The notes: generated from the letters alone by a model not told the origin. A stretch of 61,047 bases of DNA from Opitutus sp. (GCA_025361365.1 JANYAM010000124.1:1-61047), one strand, 5' to 3'. Positions 7,626-15,958 are shown, counted from the stretch's first letter. Numbers and translations are program-made.

Positions 7626-8564
7626 TCAGTAGCTTTCGGCGGCCTCGCTGAAATAATACGGGGCCTGGTAGGCGCCGGTGCGCTCCTTCTCGATCTGGCG
7701 GAGCAGGTCGTTGAGCAGCGAGGAGGCACCGAAGCGGTAGCGGGTGTTATTGAGCCACTCGTCGCCGAGCGTCTCCTTGACGGCAATGAGGAACTGGAGC
7801 GCCTGCTTGGCGGTGCGGATGCCGCCGGCGGGCTTCATCGCGATCGGCGTGCCGGTGGCGAGGTAGAAGTCGCGGATGGCCTCGATCATCACCTGGTTGT
7901 TGCCGAGCGTGGCGTTGAGCGAGGTCTTGCCGGTGCTGGTCTTGATGAAATCGTTCGGCCGCAAGACGCGCATGGCGAGGAAGGATGCGGCGCGGATGTT
8001 GTCGTAGGTCTCCAGTTCGCTGACCTCGAGGATGACCTTGAGCGTGGCCGAGCCACAGGCCTGCACCACGGCGGCGATCTCGTCCTGCACCAGCTGGAAA
8101 TCGCCGGCGAGGAACGAGCCGCGGTTGATGACCATGTCGATCTCGTCGGCACCGTCTCCGACGGCGGCCTTCACCTCGGCGAGGCGGGTCTTGAGCGGGG
8201 CCTGGCCGGACGGAAAAGCGGTGGCGACGGACGCGATGCGAACCGGTGTGTCCTCGCCCAGCGCACGGCGGGCATATTTCACCATGGCCGGATAGACGCA
8301 AACGGCGGCGACGGTCGGGACCTCGGGGTCGTCGGACGGGCTCAGCGCCTTCTGGCAGAGCGAGGCGACCTTGCCCGGGGTGTCCTTGCCCTCGAGCGTG
8401 GTGAGGTCGACCATCGAGGCGGCCAGTTTCAGGCCGAAAAGCTTCGAACCTTTCTTGATGCTGCGGGTGGTGTATTTGGCGACGCGTTCCTCGATGCCCA
8501 CCTGATCGACCGAGCCGATCTCATTGAACAAACGCCGGAATGCGGCCTGAGCAGTGCCTGTCAT
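7626..8564 (-). CDS. deoC: Deoxyribose-phosphate aldolase
   Basis: Cleaves 2-deoxyribose 5-phosphate to glyceraldehyde 3-phosphate and acetaldehyde (class I, Schiff base). Visible residues: the EIDMVINRG loop (Asp143), LKVILE (Lys176), the KTSTGK motif (Lys208) and AMKPAGGIRT. At 312 residues it is longer than the E. coli enzyme because of N- and C-terminal extensions, a form common in other phyla. It heads the minus-strand cluster. The ALDH downstream is a plausible sink for acetaldehyde. Confidence 0.95.
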   Translation of the reverse strand: MTGTAQAAFRRLFNEIGSVDQVGIEERVAKYTTRSIKKGSKLFGLKLAASMVDLTTLEGKDTPGKVASLCQKALSPSDDPEVPTVAAVCVYPAMVKYARRALGEDTPVRIASVATAFPSGQAPLKTRLAEVKAAVGDGADEIDMVINRGSFLAGDFQLVQDEIAAVVQACGSATLKVILEVSELETYDNIRAASFLAMRVLRPNDFIKTSTGKTSLNATLGNNQVMIEAIRDFYLATGTPIAMKPAGGIRTAKQALQFLIAVKETLGDEWLNNTRYRFGASSLLNDLLRQIEKERTGAYQAPYYFSEAAESY

Positions 8565-8661
8565 GGTTCGCGCACTATCCGTCTTCCGCCTCCTGAAAAC
8601 AACGCCAAAGTCGGCCCGCCGCGACGCTTGCCAGCGTGCGGGGCGCCGCTAGTTTCCCCGC

Positions 8662-9057
8662 ATGAGCGAACCCGCCCGCCCCACCGAGCCGCAAGGCGAG
8701 CTGGTCATCCGCACCATCGCGATGCCGGCCGATACCAACGCCAACGGCGACATCTTCGGCGGCTGGCTGCTCTCCCAGATGGACCTCGGCGCCGCTATCT
8801 ATGCGCGCAACCTCTCCCGCTCCCGCGTCACGACCGTCGCGATTGATGCGATGACGTTCATCGCGCCCGTCTACGTCGGCGACATCGTCAGCTGCCACGC
8901 CACCCTCCTCAAGGTCGGCCGCACCTCGATGCGCATCGCGGTCGAGGCCTGGGCCCAGCGCACCAAGGGCGGCGCGCTGGTGCGCGTCACCGCGGGCGTG
9001 TTCACCTACGTCGCCATCGACGATGCCGGCCGGCCCCACCCGGTGCACCGGACCTGA
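8662..9057 (+). CDS. YciA-type acyl-CoA thioesterase
   Basis: A 131-residue single hotdog-domain thioesterase hydrolysing acyl-CoA to free acid and CoA. The YciA/Acot block is clear: MPADTNANGDIFGGWLLSQMD (about residues 19-39, with the catalytic Asn/Asp in TNANGDIFGGW), then AIDAMTFIAPVYVGD. Divergent from deoC with about 100 bp between. It is followed by a secreted NTF2-like gene after 14 bases, possibly co-transcribed. Confidence 0.9.
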   Translation: MSEPARPTEPQGELVIRTIAMPADTNANGDIFGGWLLSQMDLGAAIYARNLSRSRVTTVAIDAMTFIAPVYVGDIVSCHATLLKVGRTSMRIAVEAWAQRTKGGALVRVTAGVFTYVAIDDAGRPHPVHRT

Positions 9058-9071
9058 CCGCCCCTTACTCC

Positions 9072-9533
9072 ATGAAAACATTACCCCGCCTCCTGTTGCT
9101 GCTCGCCCTGGCCGCCGGTTCCCTGGCCGCCGCCGAGGACAAACTGATCGCCGCCGTGCGCGCGGCCGACGACGAGCGCCTCGCCGCCACCCAGGCCGCC
9201 GATCCAGCCCGCCTCGCCGCCATCTTCTCGGACGAGCTGCGCTATGGCCACTCCAGTGGCAAGGTCGACACCAAGGCCTCTTACATGCAGGCCCTCACGA
9301 GCCGCAACACCGTCTACGAGTCCTTCAAGTATCAGGAGCGCACTTTCAAGTCCGCCGGGCCGGGCATCGTCCTCATGACCGGACGCGTGGTCATTCACGC
9401 GAGCAATGCCGGGCAGAAGGTCGTCAACGACCTGAATTTCCTCGCCGTCTGGCGGGAGGAGGCCGGCGCGTGGCGCTTCCTCGCCTGGCAGTCCTGCAAG
9501 AACCCGCCGCCGGCCGACGCCCCCGGCAAATAA
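9072..9533 (+). CDS. Secreted NTF2-like / DUF4440 protein
   Basis: 153 residues with a signal peptide (MKTLPRLLLLLALAAGSLAAA) and a SnoaL/NTF2-like (DUF4440) fold. Seen are the ADDERLAATQAADPARLAAIFSD opening helices, YGHSSGKVDTKASY, and a C-terminal FLAVWREEAGAWRFLAWQS strand pair. Such proteins are small-ligand-binding or enzyme-like modules exported to the periplasm; the ligand is unknown. It lies 14 bases after the thioesterase stop. Confidence 0.8.
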   Translation: MKTLPRLLLLLALAAGSLAAAEDKLIAAVRAADDERLAATQAADPARLAAIFSDELRYGHSSGKVDTKASYMQALTSRNTVYESFKYQERTFKSAGPGIVLMTGRVVIHASNAGQKVVNDLNFLAVWREEAGAWRFLAWQSCKNPPPADAPGK

Positions 9534-9624
9534 TCCGCGCCGGCCGCGCAGCGCGGCGCGTTTTCCGCCGGCACACGGTCCGGCGGGTTGACGCGACCGC
9601 GGCGGCGGCCCACGTTGGCCGGCC

Positions 9625-10545
9625 TTGTCTTCCACGCCACACGATCCCCACGCCGCTCGCGGCGGGCTTGCCGCCGCTGGTGCTTTCTTCATCTGGGGCC
9701 TGGTGCCGATCTATTGGAAGCAGATGCAGGGAGTGTCACCCTACGAGCTGATCGCACACCGCAGCACCTGGTCCCTCGTGTTGCTGCTCGGACTGCTCGC
9801 ATGGCAGGGACGGTTCGAGACGCTGCGCCCGGCTTTCGCCAGTGGCCGGATGGTGGCCCTGAATCTTTCCAGTAGCGTGCTCCTGGCGGTGAACTGGACC
9901 GTCTATGTCTGGGCGGTGAACAGCGGACAGGTCATCGAGTCCAGCCTCGGATATTTCCTCGTGCCGCTGGTCAACGTCGCGCTGGGCTCCCTCCTGCTCC
10001 ACGAGCAGCTACGCCGCATGCAATGGATTGCCATAACACTGGCCGCGGCCGGCGTGGGCCTGCTGCTGGTGCGGGCCGGACACATGCCGTGGATCGCGTT
10101 CATCCTCGCCGGCACCTGGTCCGCTTACGGCTTGCTGAAAAAGCAGTCCGCCCTCGGCTCCGTCGCCGGTCTGACCGTCGAGACCTTGCTCTTATTGCCC
10201 CTCACGGCCGGCTGGCTGCTCTGGCTCGGCACACACGGCGGCGGAGTGATCGGCCGCGCGACCCCGAGCCTGCAGGCTTGGGTGCTCAGCGCCGGCTTTG
10301 TCACCTCGGTGCCACTCCTGTTCTTCTCCTACGGCGCCCAGCGCATCCGCCTGACCACCCTCGGGCTGCTGCAATACATCGGACCCACCGTGCAGTTCCT
10401 GCTCGGCCTGTTCCTCTACCATGAGGCCTTCGACTCCACCCGGCTGCAGGCTTTCGCACTCATCTGGGCCGGACTGGTCGTTTACTCCGCCGACGGGTTC
10501 TGGACCCAGCGAGACGCGCTGCTCAAGTCCGTCGGTGCGCGCTGA
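9625..10545 (+). CDS. rarD: RarD/EamA-family transporter
   Basis: About 306 residues with ten hydrophobic segments and the RarD hallmark near the N-terminus (GAFFIWGLVPIYWKQMQGVSPYELIAHR), plus SSLGYFLVPLVNVALG, GLLQYIGPTVQFLLGLFLYHEAF and IWAGLVVYS. It is a drug/metabolite-superfamily permease with unknown substrate. No ATG fits. The TTG at 9625 is the best start because it leaves a short hydrophilic lead before the first membrane segment, but the start is uncertain. Confidence 0.85.
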   Translation: MSSTPHDPHAARGGLAAAGAFFIWGLVPIYWKQMQGVSPYELIAHRSTWSLVLLLGLLAWQGRFETLRPAFASGRMVALNLSSSVLLAVNWTVYVWAVNSGQVIESSLGYFLVPLVNVALGSLLLHEQLRRMQWIAITLAAAGVGLLLVRAGHMPWIAFILAGTWSAYGLLKKQSALGSVAGLTVETLLLLPLTAGWLLWLGTHGGGVIGRATPSLQAWVLSAGFVTSVPLLFFSYGAQRIRLTTLGLLQYIGPTVQFLLGLFLYHEAFDSTRLQAFALIWAGLVVYSADGFWTQRDALLKSVGAR

Positions 10546-10609
10546 GCGGGGCGTGACACGGGGAAACCTTGCCTCGAACCGGGCTGTCATTTGACTGCCG
10601 CCCTACCCT

Positions 10610-11410
10610 ATGAACAAGCTGCACCGCTTCCTCGCGCCCGCTTTCGCCGGGCTGGTTTCCCTCGCCGTCGCCCAGACGCCCGCGCCCGCCCCGGCTCCCG
10701 CCAGTGCCACCCCGATGATGGCCCCGGCTGCTCCGGTCGATCCGTCCGTCGGTGCGCCGAAGGCCGGCAACAAACGCTTCTTCGAGCTGCACGAGTCCTT
10801 CCTGGTTCGCGCCAAGGCCGGCCCGATCGGCGTGCTCTTCCTCGGCGATTCCATCACCGAGGGCTGGGGCAAGGCCCCGCACATCTGGGAGCATTATTTC
10901 GGCAAATACCAGCCGGCCAACTTCGGCATCGGCGGCGACCAGACCCAGCACGTGATCTGGCGCATCGAGAACGGCGAACTCGACGGCATCAGCCCGAAGG
11001 TCGTCGTCCTCATGATCGGCACGAACAACTCCAACTCCCACACCGGCGAGCAGATCGCGGACGCCGTCAAAAAGATCATCGACCTGACCCGGGCGAAAAT
11101 CCCCGGAATCAAAGTGCTGTTGCTCGCCATTCTGCCGCGCGACGCCCGACGCAACGCCGACGGCCTCATCACGCAGCCCGCCATCGATGACGCCGCCAAG
11201 CGCGTGGCCGCCAACGACCGCGCCAACGTCCTCCTCGCCAAGCTGGACGACGGCGTGAACGTGCGCTTCCTCAATACCAACGCCATCTTCCTCGGCCGCG
11301 ATGGCCGGATTCCGTGGACCATCATGCCGGACCAGCTGCACCCGACCGCCGCCGGCTACCAACTCTGGGCCGAGGCGCTCGAGAAGCCGCTGTCGGAAAT
11401 GATGAAGTGA
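10610..11410 (+). CDS. Secreted SGNH (GDSL-like) hydrolase
   Basis: 266 residues with a signal peptide (about 1-21) and an Ala/Pro-rich linker (22-50). The SGNH domain of platelet-activating-factor-acetylhydrolase type follows: block I FLGDSITEG with nucleophile Ser81, block II FGIGGDQTQH, block III MIGTNNSNS, and block V DQLHPTAAGY with Asp241/His244. It is probably a periplasmic or extracellular carbohydrate esterase (deacetylase), a common role of this subfamily in polysaccharide degraders. The stop codon is inside a palindromic element shared with the convergent FKBP gene. Confidence 0.9.
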   Translation: MNKLHRFLAPAFAGLVSLAVAQTPAPAPAPASATPMMAPAAPVDPSVGAPKAGNKRFFELHESFLVRAKAGPIGVLFLGDSITEGWGKAPHIWEHYFGKYQPANFGIGGDQTQHVIWRIENGELDGISPKVVVLMIGTNNSNSHTGEQIADAVKKIIDLTRAKIPGIKVLLLAILPRDARRNADGLITQPAIDDAAKRVAANDRANVLLAKLDDGVNVRFLNTNAIFLGRDGRIPWTIMPDQLHPTAAGYQLWAEALEKPLSEMMK

Positions 11411-11483
11411 GGGTGTGGGTGGGCGTCGGTTTCCACACCGACGCCTTGTCGCCGATATGGAAATCGGCGACCACCCTCACTTC
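11404..11483. repeat. REPIN-like element, type C, spanning two convergent stop codons
   Basis: Two hairpins, 11422-11445 (9-bp perfect stem, loop TTCCAC) and 11449-11470 (8-bp perfect stem, loop ATGGAA), are inverted copies of one another. Base changes between the copies are compensated within each stem. The outer arms GAAGTGAGGGTG (11404-11415) and CACCCTCACTTC (11472-11483) are also complementary. They contain the last codon and stop of both flanking genes. The element could double as a bidirectional terminator. Confidence 0.75.
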
Positions 11484-11959
11484 GTGAAGTCGACCAGCTC
11501 CATCTCGAACACGAGCGTGGCGTCGCGCTTGATGCCGGGCAGCTTGCCGCGCGCGCCGTAGGCCATCTCGGGCGGCACGATCAGCAGCCATTTCTCGCCC
11601 TTGTGCATTTTCTGCAGGGCCTGCTCCCAGCCCTCGATGAGATTGCCGCGGCCAAGCCGGATCTTGAGTGGATGCTCGGCATCGGGCGACTGGTCAAAGA
11701 TGGTTCCGTCGAGCAGCATGCCCTTGTAGATCACGGTGACCTCCGTGCCCTTTTCGGGCATCGCGCTCTTGAGGTCGCCGGGCTTGAGGATGATGTAACG
11801 CAGGCCGGTGTAGGTGCGCTTGGTGTCGGGCCATTTTTTCTCGACGATCTCGAGGTCGTCCATGGGGAGTTTCTCGCGCTGCGCGTGCAGCGGGGCGGCG
11901 CTCAGGCCCAGGAGGGTGAGCAGGGCAAAGGCAAGACGGCGAAGGACAGGGGGGTTCAC
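11477..11959 (-). CDS. FKBP-type peptidyl-prolyl isomerase, exported
   Basis: 160 residues: a signal peptide (about 1-26, RRLAFALLTLLGLSAAPLHA) and one FKBP domain that catalyses cis-trans isomerisation of prolyl bonds during folding in the envelope. Seen are VTVIYKGMLLDGTIFDQS, LIEGWEQALQKMHKGEKWLLIVPPEMAYGARG and the closing LVFEMELVDF. Its start overlaps the stop of the carboxypeptidase gene upstream by four bases, so the two form an operon of envelope proteins. Confidence 0.93.
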   Translation of the reverse strand: MNPPVLRRLAFALLTLLGLSAAPLHAQREKLPMDDLEIVEKKWPDTKRTYTGLRYIILKPGDLKSAMPEKGTEVTVIYKGMLLDGTIFDQSPDAEHPLKIRLGRGNLIEGWEQALQKMHKGEKWLLIVPPEMAYGARGKLPGIKRDATLVFEMELVDFTK

Positions 11960-13044
11960 GGTTTTTTGGCGGGTGGTGGTGTGACGCGGAAATTAAACAT
12001 GGGTTCCGCCGTGGTCGAGGCCGGCTTGGCCGTCGGCGCGGCGGGCGCGGGGGTGGTCGGGGCAGAAACCGTCTTGTCGGTCTTGACGGTCGGCACCTCG
12101 CCCCCCGGTGACGGGGCGGCCGGCACCGGCGCATCGGCTTTCGCCTTGGGCGCGGCGGCGAGGGCGGTGGCGAAGCCGCGATCCAGCAATTCGATGGCCT
12201 TCAGGTCGCGGGCCTGGCCCTTGTCGATCGAGCGGTCGTGGCCGAATGCACCCATGATGACCACGATCACCCGCCGGCCATTGCGCTCCGCGGTGGCGCT
12301 GAGGCAGTAACCGGCGCTCTCGGTGTAGCCGGTCTTCAGGCCGTCGACCCCCGCGATCTTGCCGAGCAGCTTGTTATGGTTGTCCATGTGCATGGGCTTG
12401 GGCCGAACCCCCGTGCCGAACTCCCGCTCCTTGACGGCGGTGTATTTCAGCACGTCGGTGTTCTGGATCAGGTAGCGGCAGAGCACCGAGAAATCGCGCG
12501 GGGTGGTGAGATCGCCGTCGGCCACGCGGCGGCTGGGCGGCGGCAGGCCATGGGGCGAACGGAAAGTCGTGTGGCTCATGCCCAGCGCGCGCGCCTTGGC
12601 ATTCATCAGGTCGACAAAGGCCGCCGGCGAGCCCGCCGCCGCGCGAGCCAGCGCATGCGCGGCGTCGTTCGCCGACTGGATCATCATCGCATAGATCAGC
12701 TCTTCCACCGGGAAAGTTTCGCGCGGATCGAGGTAGACCTGGGTGCCGCCCATCCGCGAGTCTTCCACGGTGATCTTCACGGGGGTCGCCAGAGTGAGCG
12801 TGCGGTCGGCCAGTTTGTCCTGCAGGACCGCGAACGTCATGAGCTTGGTCATGCTGGCGGGCGGATTGATGACATCCGCGTTATCTTCCAACAGCACCTG
12901 CCCCGAGGCCGCGTCGGTCACGATCGCGCCGGCGTAGGTTCCGGCGGGAGTGGCTGAACGGGACGCCGGCTTGGCCGCCGACGCGATTGTGGCGCAGCCG
13001 AGGGCCAGCAGGGAGAAAAGGAGGAAGCGACGGGCGGCGATCAT
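11956..13044 (-). CDS. D-alanyl-D-alanine carboxypeptidase (DacA/PBP5-6 type)
   Basis: Trims the terminal D-Ala from peptidoglycan pentapeptides. All three penicillin-binding motifs are present: SMTK (Ser64-Lys67), SAN (Ser124-Asn126) and KTG (Lys237-Gly239). The N-terminal 23 residues are a signal peptide. After about residue 290 comes a low-complexity Ala/Pro/Thr/Lys tail instead of the usual PBP5 C-terminal beta domain and amphipathic anchor. The tail could span the periplasm or bind another envelope component. Overlaps the FKBP gene by ATGA. Confidence 0.93.
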   Translation of the reverse strand: MIAARRFLLFSLLALGCATIASAAKPASRSATPAGTYAGAIVTDAASGQVLLEDNADVINPPASMTKLMTFAVLQDKLADRTLTLATPVKITVEDSRMGGTQVYLDPRETFPVEELIYAMMIQSANDAAHALARAAAGSPAAFVDLMNAKARALGMSHTTFRSPHGLPPPSRRVADGDLTTPRDFSVLCRYLIQNTDVLKYTAVKEREFGTGVRPKPMHMDNHNKLLGKIAGVDGLKTGYTESAGYCLSATAERNGRRVIVVIMGAFGHDRSIDKGQARDLKAIELLDRGFATALAAAPKAKADAPVPAAPSPGGEVPTVKTDKTVSAPTTPAPAAPTAKPASTTAEPMFNFRVTPPPAKKP

Positions 13045-13151
13045 GGAAAATGGAAAGTGCCAAGGCAGCGGGCCGCGCCGGGCCGTGCAATCAAATTTCC
13101 GCGAGCGCCGGCTTGCGGGAAGGCCCGGGCGGCGATTGGCTGCCTTTTGCC

Positions 13152-14113
13152 ATGGCCCAGCCCCTCGTTGTCATCCTCTGCCCCAAGGAATTCACCTTCA
13201 GCGACCCCGCCGCCGCCATCGAGCGCGGAGTGCTCGACGGCACCGCCGAGGTGCGGACCATCGCGCTGGACTTCCACGAACCGCTGCCCGCGGCCGCGCT
13301 CGGGGCGGACGTGCTGCTGCTCTGGCACAACATTCCCATCGACGCCGCGGTCATCGCCCAGCTGCAGAACTGCCGGGCGCTCATCCGCAATGGTGTGGGC
13401 TATGACAGCGTGGACACGGCGGCCGCGGCATCCCGGTCTGCAACGTGCCCGACTACGGCACCGAGGAGGTGGCGGACCACGCCATCGCGCTGACCCTGGC
13501 GTTGTGCCGGCAGCTTTTCCCGCTGGACGCCGAGGCCAAGCGGCTGGGCTGGAAAATCAACGTCGCCGCGAAGATGCGCCGGCTGCGCACTCTGACCTTC
13601 GGCCTCATCGGCCTCGGTGCGATCGGCACCGCCACGGCCTTGCGCGCAAAAGCGCTGGGTTTCCGCGTCATCTTCTTCGATCCCTACCTGCCCCGCGGTG
13701 CGCGCAAGGCCCTGGGCATCGAGCGCGCCGAATCGCTCGACGAGTTGCTGCAGGCCTCGGATGTGGTGTCGGTCCATTGCCCGTTGACCAAGGAGACCCG
13801 CGGCATGATCGGCGCCCGGAAAATCGCGCTGATGCGACCCGCGGCTTTTCTCGTGAACACCGCGCGCGGCGACATCGTGCAAAAGGCGCCGCTCTTCGCC
13901 GCGCTGCGCGCGGGGCGGCTCGGCGGCGCCGGCCTGGACGTCGTCGAGCACGAGCCGCTGCAAACGGCGGAGGAAGCCGCCACGCCCAACCTGATCGTAA
14001 CCTGTCACGCCGCCTTCTGCAGTCCTGAGGGCATGATCGAGATGCGCACCAGCTCCGCGAAGATCGCCCGGGCCGCCGTGCGCGGCGAGCCGGTCTGGAA
14101 CAAGGTGAACTAG
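13152..14113 (+). pseudogene. D-2-hydroxyacid dehydrogenase, frameshifted
   Basis: A NAD-dependent 2-hydroxyacid dehydrogenase of the C-terminal-binding-protein-like group, split over two frames. From ATG 13152 the first frame encodes MAQPLVVILCPKEF through IRNGVGYDSVDTAAA. The second frame, entered near 13425-13435, continues with GIPVCNVPDYGTEEVADHA, the Rossmann motif GLIGLGAIGTA, VSVHCPLTKETRGMI, LVNTARGDIV and the C-terminal His region. Compared with the family spacing (YDxVDxxAAxxRGIPV), two or three residues plus the frame are missing, so a deletion of about 7-10 bases is likely. It is a young pseudogene or an assembly error. Confidence 0.8.
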
Positions 14114-14721
14114 CGGGCCGCCTTGACGGCGGGATGAGCGGCCACGAGCCCGAGGGCCGCGCGCAGCAGCGTCTTGCCCGGCTCCATCCGATGCCAGGGC
14201 GACGCCCCCGAGGGATGCGGCAGCGGGATGCAATCCGTGGCGTGGCCGCGGTAGGTGATCGCCAGTTTTTTCCCGATAATGTCATTGAGCGGCGCCGGAG
14301 GGATGAATTGCGTGATGGCCAGCTTGCCGACCGGCAACACCAACTGCGGTTGGAGCAGCGCCACCTCGGCGGCGAGCCAGCGCGAGCAATTCGCGATCTC
14401 GTCCTCGGCGGGCACGCGATCGCCGCCGGTTTCCTTCTTGCCCGGGAAGCAGCGGCAGACGGCGGCGAAATAAATCCGGTCGCGCACCTCGTCCTCGGTC
14501 CAGCCGAGCGCCTCGTTGAACCACTTGAAGAGCGTCTTGCCGGCGGTCCACGCAAACGGGCGGCCGAGCTTCGGCTCCTTGTCGCCCGGCGCCTGCCCGA
14601 CCAGCAGGATGCGACTCGCGACCGGCCGGCCTACGACCACGGGTTTCAGCATCTGCGGGCAGAGTGCGCAGGCCGAGAGCCGGGCCAGGTGGATTTTGAC
14701 GGCTGCAACGGAAGGAGTCAT
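14110..14721 (-). CDS. Uracil-DNA glycosylase, family 4-like (Fe-S)
   Basis: Removes uracil from DNA to start base-excision repair. A CxxC pair (Cys18, Cys21) plus Cys89/91 and Cys112 match the four-cysteine [4Fe-4S] pattern of family 4 enzymes. Motif A is VGQAPGDKEPKLGRPFAWTAG and the C-terminal catalytic block is LPHPSGASPWHR. I chose the internal ATG at 14721 because the upstream in-frame extension (to 14784) runs into the terminator of the next gene and has a low-complexity RLRLFLFLF composition. Ends overlapping the dehydrogenase stop by four bases, convergent. Confidence 0.88.
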   Translation of the reverse strand: MTPSVAAVKIHLARLSACALCPQMLKPVVVGRPVASRILLVGQAPGDKEPKLGRPFAWTAGKTLFKWFNEALGWTEDEVRDRIYFAAVCRCFPGKKETGGDRVPAEDEIANCSRWLAAEVALLQPQLVLPVGKLAITQFIPPAPLNDIIGKKLAITYRGHATDCIPLPHPSGASPWHRMEPGKTLLRAALGLVAAHPAVKAAR

Positions 14722-14760
14722 GCGCGGCGATGCTGGGCGCCCGGCTCCGGATGGAAACAG

Positions 14761-14796
14761 GAAAAGAAAAAGGCGGAGCCGCAAAGGGCTCCGCCT
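14761..14796 (-). terminator. Rho-independent terminator of the RRM gene
   Basis: On the minus strand a perfect 10-bp stem AGGCGGAGCC/GGCTCCGCCT (14787-14796 with 14771-14780, 6-base loop) is followed by TTTTCTTTTC. It lies 32 bases after the RRM-protein stop and just before the UDG start. Confidence 0.85.
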
Positions 14797-14828
14797 CGAA
14801 AGTTTTGTTCGCTGGTGCGAACGGGGGA

Positions 14829-15233
14829 TTAGTAGCGACCGCCGCCACCACCACCGCCGCCGTAGCCGCCGCCGCCACCGCTGCGACCACCGCGGCCGCC
14901 GCCGTAGCCGCCACGACCGCCGCCGCCGCCGCCGAAGCCGCCGCGACCGCCGCCGCCGCCGAAGCCGCCACCCGGGCGCTCTTCCTTCGGACGGGCCTCG
15001 TTGACCTGCAGGGCGCGACCGCCGAGCTCGACGCCATTGGTCTTCTCGATGGCCATCTTGGCCTCATCGGGGGTGCCCATGGTGACGAACGCGAAACCGC
15101 GGGGGCGGCCGGTCATCTTGTCCATGGCGACATAGGTGTCGGTGACGGAACCGAACTGCTCGAAGTGCGAACGGAGTTCGCCCTCGGTGGTGTTGAACGA
15201 CAGGTTTCCAACGTATAGTTTGGAATTGCTCAT
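14829..15233 (-). CDS. Glycine-rich RNA-recognition-motif protein
   Basis: 134 residues: one RRM (about 5-80) with RNP2 LYVGNLSF and RNP1 RGFAFVTM, then a Gly/Arg-rich tail (about 88-134) of RGG- and GGY-like repeats ending RY. Bacterial proteins of this build bind RNA and are often cold-induced; the RGG tail may add non-specific binding or condensate behaviour. ATG 15233 is chosen because it starts the RRM directly; the in-frame extension to 15326 has no domain. It is monocistronic, with its own terminator and a leader of about 150-230 bases. Confidence 0.92.
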   Translation of the reverse strand: MSNSKLYVGNLSFNTTEGELRSHFEQFGSVTDTYVAMDKMTGRPRGFAFVTMGTPDEAKMAIEKTNGVELGGRALQVNEARPKEERPGGGFGGGGGRGGFGGGGGGRGGYGGGRGGRSGGGGGYGGGGGGGGRY

Positions 15234-15463
15234 ATGATAAATCGTAGATCCTTCGCCATCTGCCAGTCCGTTCCCACTGTGGGTTTCGAAATCATCACTT
15301 AAGCGTATGCTCAGCCTACGACTCACCAGATCCTGTCATCAAAACGCTATCTCTAACGAGGGCGGTAAGGAGCCTCAGCCGCGGTCACAATGCAAGGATT
15401 TTTTTTAAACATCCCGGGCAAGTAAGCGGCTGGCAGCGGGTTGGCCGGCGCGTCGACCAGGCC
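15234..15463 (-). promoter_or_regulatory. Long leader/promoter region of the RRM gene
   Basis: No gene fits this 230-base gap. Read on the minus strand, an A-run (15401-15409) precedes TTGCAT, a possible -35 element. A GC-rich stretch follows, then about 150 bases to the start codon that include a CCCAC-A-GTGGG palindrome. A long structured 5' UTR would suit autoregulation or cold regulation of an RNA-binding protein, but no exact promoter can be fixed by eye. Confidence 0.3.
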
Positions 15464-15925
15464 TCAGATTTCGTATTTGGCCCTGATATCCTCCGGCAGT
15501 CGGACCGCCCGGGCCGTTTCGATGGACACCATCACGTAGTCGAACCAGCCGTCACAGCTGAGCTTTTTGTCCGCGGCCCGCTCGATCTGGAACTGAACCT
15601 TCACCCCGATCAGGGTGAACTGCTCGATCCAGGTGCGGACGATGTAACGGTCCCCAAGCCCGAGCGGGCGTTTGAAATTCATCTGGGTCGCGGCCATGAA
15701 CCACCCGTAGCCGCGCTTCTGGAACTCCACCATCGGCATCTTATAGCAGCGCTCCATCTGGTCGAACCGGGCGGCAAGCACGTAATCCATATAGCGGCTG
15801 CTGTGCACATGCTGATACATGTCGATGTCATCGGGCCGCACCTGCAGCTCGGTCTCGAACTTCGAGTAGACCACGTGCGGCTCGGGCAAGGGGGTGTCTT
15901 TAGGGGGCGGCCCCGCGTCTTTCAC
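15464..15925 (-). CDS. Acyl-CoA thioesterase, 4HBT/YbgC-like
   Basis: 153 residues, hotdog fold. The 4-hydroxybenzoyl-CoA-thioesterase-like block is visible: VRPDDIDMYQHVHSSRYMDYV (about 30-50) with the catalytic Asp in DDIDMYQHV, followed by MNFKRPLGLGDRYIVRTWIEQF. It probably hydrolyses a short or aromatic acyl-CoA. It stands between the RRM leader and the terminator of the DUF3016 gene, so it is probably transcribed alone. Confidence 0.88.
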   Translation of the reverse strand: MKDAGPPPKDTPLPEPHVVYSKFETELQVRPDDIDMYQHVHSSRYMDYVLAARFDQMERCYKMPMVEFQKRGYGWFMAATQMNFKRPLGLGDRYIVRTWIEQFTLIGVKVQFQIERAADKKLSCDGWFDYVMVSIETARAVRLPEDIRAKYEI

Positions 15926-15958
15926 CCGGCCAGTGTGCCGTCAGCCGGCCGGCCCGGT

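Noticed and set aside
14830-15000. Tandem GCCGCC-type repeats suggestive of a repeat array
   Set aside because: They are simply the codons of the Gly/Arg-rich tail of the RRM protein.
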